NCBI RefSeq assembly: GCF_964187505.1
Contig: NZ_CAXLML010000014.1
Span: 1 to 8,946 of the forward strand
Length of the DNA: 8,946 nucleotides
DNA from: Chordibacter forsetii
GTDB taxonomy: Bacteria; Verrucomicrobiota; Verrucomicrobiia; Opitutales; Seribacteraceae
Direction: 5' to 3'
Shown: one piece after another, positions 6,921 through 8,946 of the stretch
Layout: each line of letters opens with the position of its first letter
Numbering within the stretch: the first letter of the stretch is position 1
Notes under the pieces: generated by a model
Told to the model about the DNA's origin: nothing
What the model saw: only the letters and a program-made list of their open reading frames with translations
Databases searched by the model: none
Translations under genes and position numbers: made by a program

Positions 6921-8327
6921 ATGATCAGATTTTTCTTACTTCCTGCGTTCTTGATTAGTGCTCAAATCTTTGGGGACCAACCCAATGTAATCATTATCCT
7001 CACCGATGACCAGGGTTGGGGTGATGTAGGCTACAACAACCCAAAGGTGTACACCCCTAATATCGATAAACTCGCCAATAGTGGTGCTCTGTTCACCAAC
7101 CACTATGTCATGGCTCAATGTACTCCCACCCGAGCGGCCCTGATGACCGGCAGGTACCCCAGCCGGTTCGGCCCCCATGCCACAGCTGCCAGCACCAAGC
7201 CAGCCTTCCCCAAAGGCACACCGACCATTGCTTCGATGCTCAAATCACAAGGATACGACACCTGCCTGTCGGGGAAATGGCACTTGGGCAGCTCACCTGA
7301 TCATGGGCCCAACTATTTTGGGTTTGATCAAAGTTATGGCTGTCTTTCCGGAGCCGTTGGAAACTACAACCACGGTTACCGCAAGGGCCCTCTTTTTCAT
7401 ACCTGGCACCGTAATCATGAATTAATTGAAGGCAGTGAGAACGGGGTCCATACAACCCAGCTGATCACCGATGATGCCATTCGTTTCATTCGGGAAAAAA
7501 GAGACAATCCTTTCTTTCTCTATTTGCCCTACACCGCCGTACACACCCCTTTGGATGAACGGGGGAAATTTTATGATCAACCGACCCAACTGGATCGGCG
7601 AAACCCAAACCGCTGGAAAAATGAAAGTGACATCCCCTGGTTTAATGACCCCCTCGGGAAAATTCAGCAGGAACAGGACCCGGAAAAAAGATTGTTCCTC
7701 GCCGCCCTTCATCATTTGGATCATGCCATCGGTCGGGTCATCGATACCCTGAAAGGTCAAAATCTCTACGACCACACCCTAATACTTTTTTCATCCGACA
7801 ACGGTCCACAAGTCAATTGGCCGGGCAACGCCTACCCCGATGACCTTAAACTTACCGATTTCAATCAACCCATTCCGATGAGAGGAAGTAAAATAGATGT
7901 CTATGAAGGAGGGATCAAGGTGCCTGGGTTTGCGGTATGGCCCAAAAAAATAAAGCCTCAACAAATCGGTACCCCCATGCACATCGTGGACTGGTTTCCC
8001 ACAATTGCTCAGTTGGTTGGATTCCAAAGAACCAACTCGTTCTCCTGGGATGGGTTTGATCAGTCCCCCAGCATTCTAAGCGGTGCTAAATCTCCTGAAC
8101 GCGACTTCTACTGGGTACAGGGCAACCGTCGAAGGGCTCTCCGGTATGGTAGTTGGAAGATCGTGTGCTACTCCAAAAAAAACCCAAAAAAACCATCCGA
8201 CTGGTCTTTGTATAACCTCAGCAATGATCCATTGGAAAAAGAAAATGTAGCCTCAATGAACCCAAAAGTTCTCGCCCAAATGCATGGGCGCTTCATTGAA
8301 CATCGAACCTTAGATAAAACCCGCTAG
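6921..8327 (+). CDS. Secreted formylglycine-dependent sulfatase (CTPTR type)
   Basis: This is a family S1 sulfatase of 468 residues, a usual length. The start at 6921 is chosen over an in-frame ATG at 6831. It gives a clean signal peptide (MIRFFLLPAFLISAQIFG) directly before the first strand, and the 6831 start would overlap the hydrolase gene by 85 bases. Visible catalytic parts are ILTDDQGWGD (D29, D30, metal ligands) and CTPTR at 67-71, whose C67 is converted to formylglycine, continuing AALMTGRYPSR. They also include GKWHLG (K119, H121), YTAVHTPL (H208), SSDNG (D293, N294, metal ligands) and MRGSK (K324), followed by YEGGIKVPG. All core residues are present, so it should be active once matured. 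It would remove sulfate from a polysaccharide or oligosaccharide in the periplasm or outside. It starts 5 bases after the hydrolase stop. An A8-CCC-A7 run lies inside the gene at 8175-8192. The sulfatase subfamily, and hence the substrate, cannot be assigned by eye. Confidence 0.95.
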   Translation: MIRFFLLPAFLISAQIFGDQPNVIIILTDDQGWGDVGYNNPKVYTPNIDKLANSGALFTNHYVMAQCTPTRAALMTGRYPSRFGPHATAASTKPAFPKGTPTIASMLKSQGYDTCLSGKWHLGSSPDHGPNYFGFDQSYGCLSGAVGNYNHGYRKGPLFHTWHRNHELIEGSENGVHTTQLITDDAIRFIREKRDNPFFLYLPYTAVHTPLDERGKFYDQPTQLDRRNPNRWKNESDIPWFNDPLGKIQQEQDPEKRLFLAALHHLDHAIGRVIDTLKGQNLYDHTLILFSSDNGPQVNWPGNAYPDDLKLTDFNQPIPMRGSKIDVYEGGIKVPGFAVWPKKIKPQQIGTPMHIVDWFPTIAQLVGFQRTNSFSWDGFDQSPSILSGAKSPERDFYWVQGNRRRALRYGSWKIVCYSKKNPKKPSDWSLYNLSNDPLEKENVASMNPKVLAQMHGRFIEHRTLDKTR

Positions 8328-8455
8328 AACATCCTATTCTCAAGGTTTATATTGCTCTGCAGTTTTTGGACATGCGTTGATATTTTAAGCATTAAATCGT
8401 TCACTCACTCCCTCAAGTCTTGACCTGGAAACCCAGAGCAGAAGATAATTGAGTC
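8328..8455 (+). other. Gap between the two sulfatase genes; no clear terminator or promoter
   Basis: This is 128 bp without a gene. No stem-loop with a T-tail is visible to end the upstream operon. TTGATA at 8377-8382 is a fair -35-like hexamer, but no good -10 box sits at the right distance (17 bp on reads TTCACT), so I do not call a promoter. A 7-bp inverted repeat (TGCTCTG at 8353-8359, CAGAGCA at 8434-8440) spans 74 bases and is probably chance. Whether the second sulfatase shares the operon transcript is open. Confidence 0.3.
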
Positions 8456-8946
8456 ATGGCTATTCTTTTAAATATCTTTTTCGTAATCTCCTGCTTTCAT
8501 TTTGCATGGGGAACCCAAAGCAAAAAGCCAAATATCTTGTTTCTCTTTGCTGATGATCAAAGCTATGAAACTTTAGGGATGCTTGGGTTGACCGAGATAA
8601 AAACTCCGAACCTTGATCGACTGGCTAAAGAGGGAGCTTTCTTTGACCGGGCTTACAATATGGGTTCATGGAGCGGAGCTGTCTGCGTGGCCAGTCGTCA
8701 CATGTTAAACACCGGAGCTTTTATCTGGCGGGCTCACAAAACCCATAAGACTGCAAATAAGGAACAAAAAGAAGGAAGATACTGGTCGAAGTATATGAGC
8801 TCCGCTGGTTACAAAACCTACTTCACTGGTAAATGGCATCTACCTGCCAAGATAAACGAATGTTTCGACATTGTACAAAATCCACGTGGCGGAATGCCCA
8901 AGACAGTTCCATCCGCTTACCAACGTCCCCAGGCAAATGGGGAGGA
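8456..8946 (+). CDS. Secreted sulfatase (CVASR type), 5' part, truncated by the window edge
   Basis: The first 163 residues of a second family S1 sulfatase run off the right edge. An in-frame TGA at 8450-8452 lies just upstream, so the start is at or after 8456; the ATG there gives a complete signal peptide (MAILLNIFFVISCFHFAWG) followed by KPNILFLFADDQ. D33 and D34 are the expected first metal ligands. The formylglycine site is CVASR at 77-81, with C77 as the modified residue, continuing HMLNTG. This is the CxAxR variant, not CxPxR, and both are known substrates of sulfatase maturation. GKWHL follows at 125-129 (K126, H128). It differs clearly from the preceding sulfatase and is not a recent duplicate, so it probably acts on a different sulfate position or sugar (inference). 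The C-terminal metal ligands are outside the window, and completeness beyond the edge is unknown. Confidence 0.92.
   Translation, partial: MAILLNIFFVISCFHFAWGTQSKKPNILFLFADDQSYETLGMLGLTEIKTPNLDRLAKEGAFFDRAYNMGSWSGAVCVASRHMLNTGAFIWRAHKTHKTANKEQKEGRYWSKYMSSAGYKTYFTGKWHLPAKINECFDIVQNPRGGMPKTVPSAYQRPQANGE

Larger units (their letters stand above)
1819..8327 (+). other. Predicted operon: PSD1 - DUF1501 - glycoside hydrolase - sulfatase
   Basis: Four + strand genes are packed with junctions of -4 (ATGA overlap), 10 and 5 bases, with no room for internal promoters or terminators between them. All four products carry export signals: Sec-type for three and Tat-type for the DUF1501 protein. This makes a single transcript very likely. 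The second sulfatase gene (from 8456) is 128 bp further on and may be part of the same transcript or have its own promoter. The dehydrogenase gene upstream is 98 bp away and is likewise uncertain. Confidence 0.75.

Noticed and set aside
8353..8440. 7-bp inverted repeat TGCTCTG/CAGAGCA in the gap between sulfatase genes.
   Set aside because: The arms are short, 74 bases apart and do not extend. A match of this size is expected by chance and makes neither a terminator hairpin nor a convincing operator.

Overview
The window looks like chromosomal DNA from a Planctomycetota- or Verrucomicrobiota-type (PVC) bacterium, probably marine or otherwise living on sulfated polysaccharide. The main reason is the gene content. 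It holds a PSCyt1-DUF1549-DUF1553 (PSD1) protein directly coupled to a Tat-exported DUF1501 protein, a pairing characteristic of these phyla. Around it are a multidomain sugar-dehydrogenase/cytochrome c protein and two sulfatases. Base composition is moderate, not high-GC. The phylum is an inference; there is no rRNA or other phylogenetic marker here.

Layout: six protein genes, all on the + strand, and no credible gene on the - strand. (1) 2-1720 is the 3' part of a large secreted protein: the end of a glucose/sorbosone-dehydrogenase-like propeller, a PKD domain, a cytochrome c domain and a C-terminal CBM6-like beta-sandwich. It runs off the left edge. (2) A 98-bp AT-rich gap follows. (3) 1819-4176 is the PSD1 protein, with two CXXCH motifs. 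(4) 4173-5576 is DUF1501, overlapping the previous stop by ATGA. (5) 5587-6915 is a secreted clan GH-A-like glycoside hydrolase most reminiscent of GH50/agarase-type proteins. (6) 6921-8327 is a secreted formylglycine sulfatase with a CTPTR motif. (7) After a 128-bp gap, 8456-8946 is the 5' part of a second, different sulfatase with a CVASR motif, running off the right edge.

Genes 3 to 6 in this list are separated by -4, 10 and 5 bases and are almost certainly one operon. Every protein whose N-terminus is in the window has a Sec- or Tat-type export signal, so the whole set is expected to act outside the cytoplasm. The simplest reading is that the hydrolase and sulfatases take apart a sulfated polysaccharide, perhaps a galactan of the agar/carrageenan type. 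The heme proteins (three CXXCH sites in two proteins) and the DUF1501 protein would supply a periplasmic redox or processing function that has not been characterised. No transporter, regulator, sulfatase-maturation enzyme, RNA gene, mobile element or CRISPR array is visible. The least explained part is the PSD1/DUF1501 pair embedded in a carbohydrate operon.
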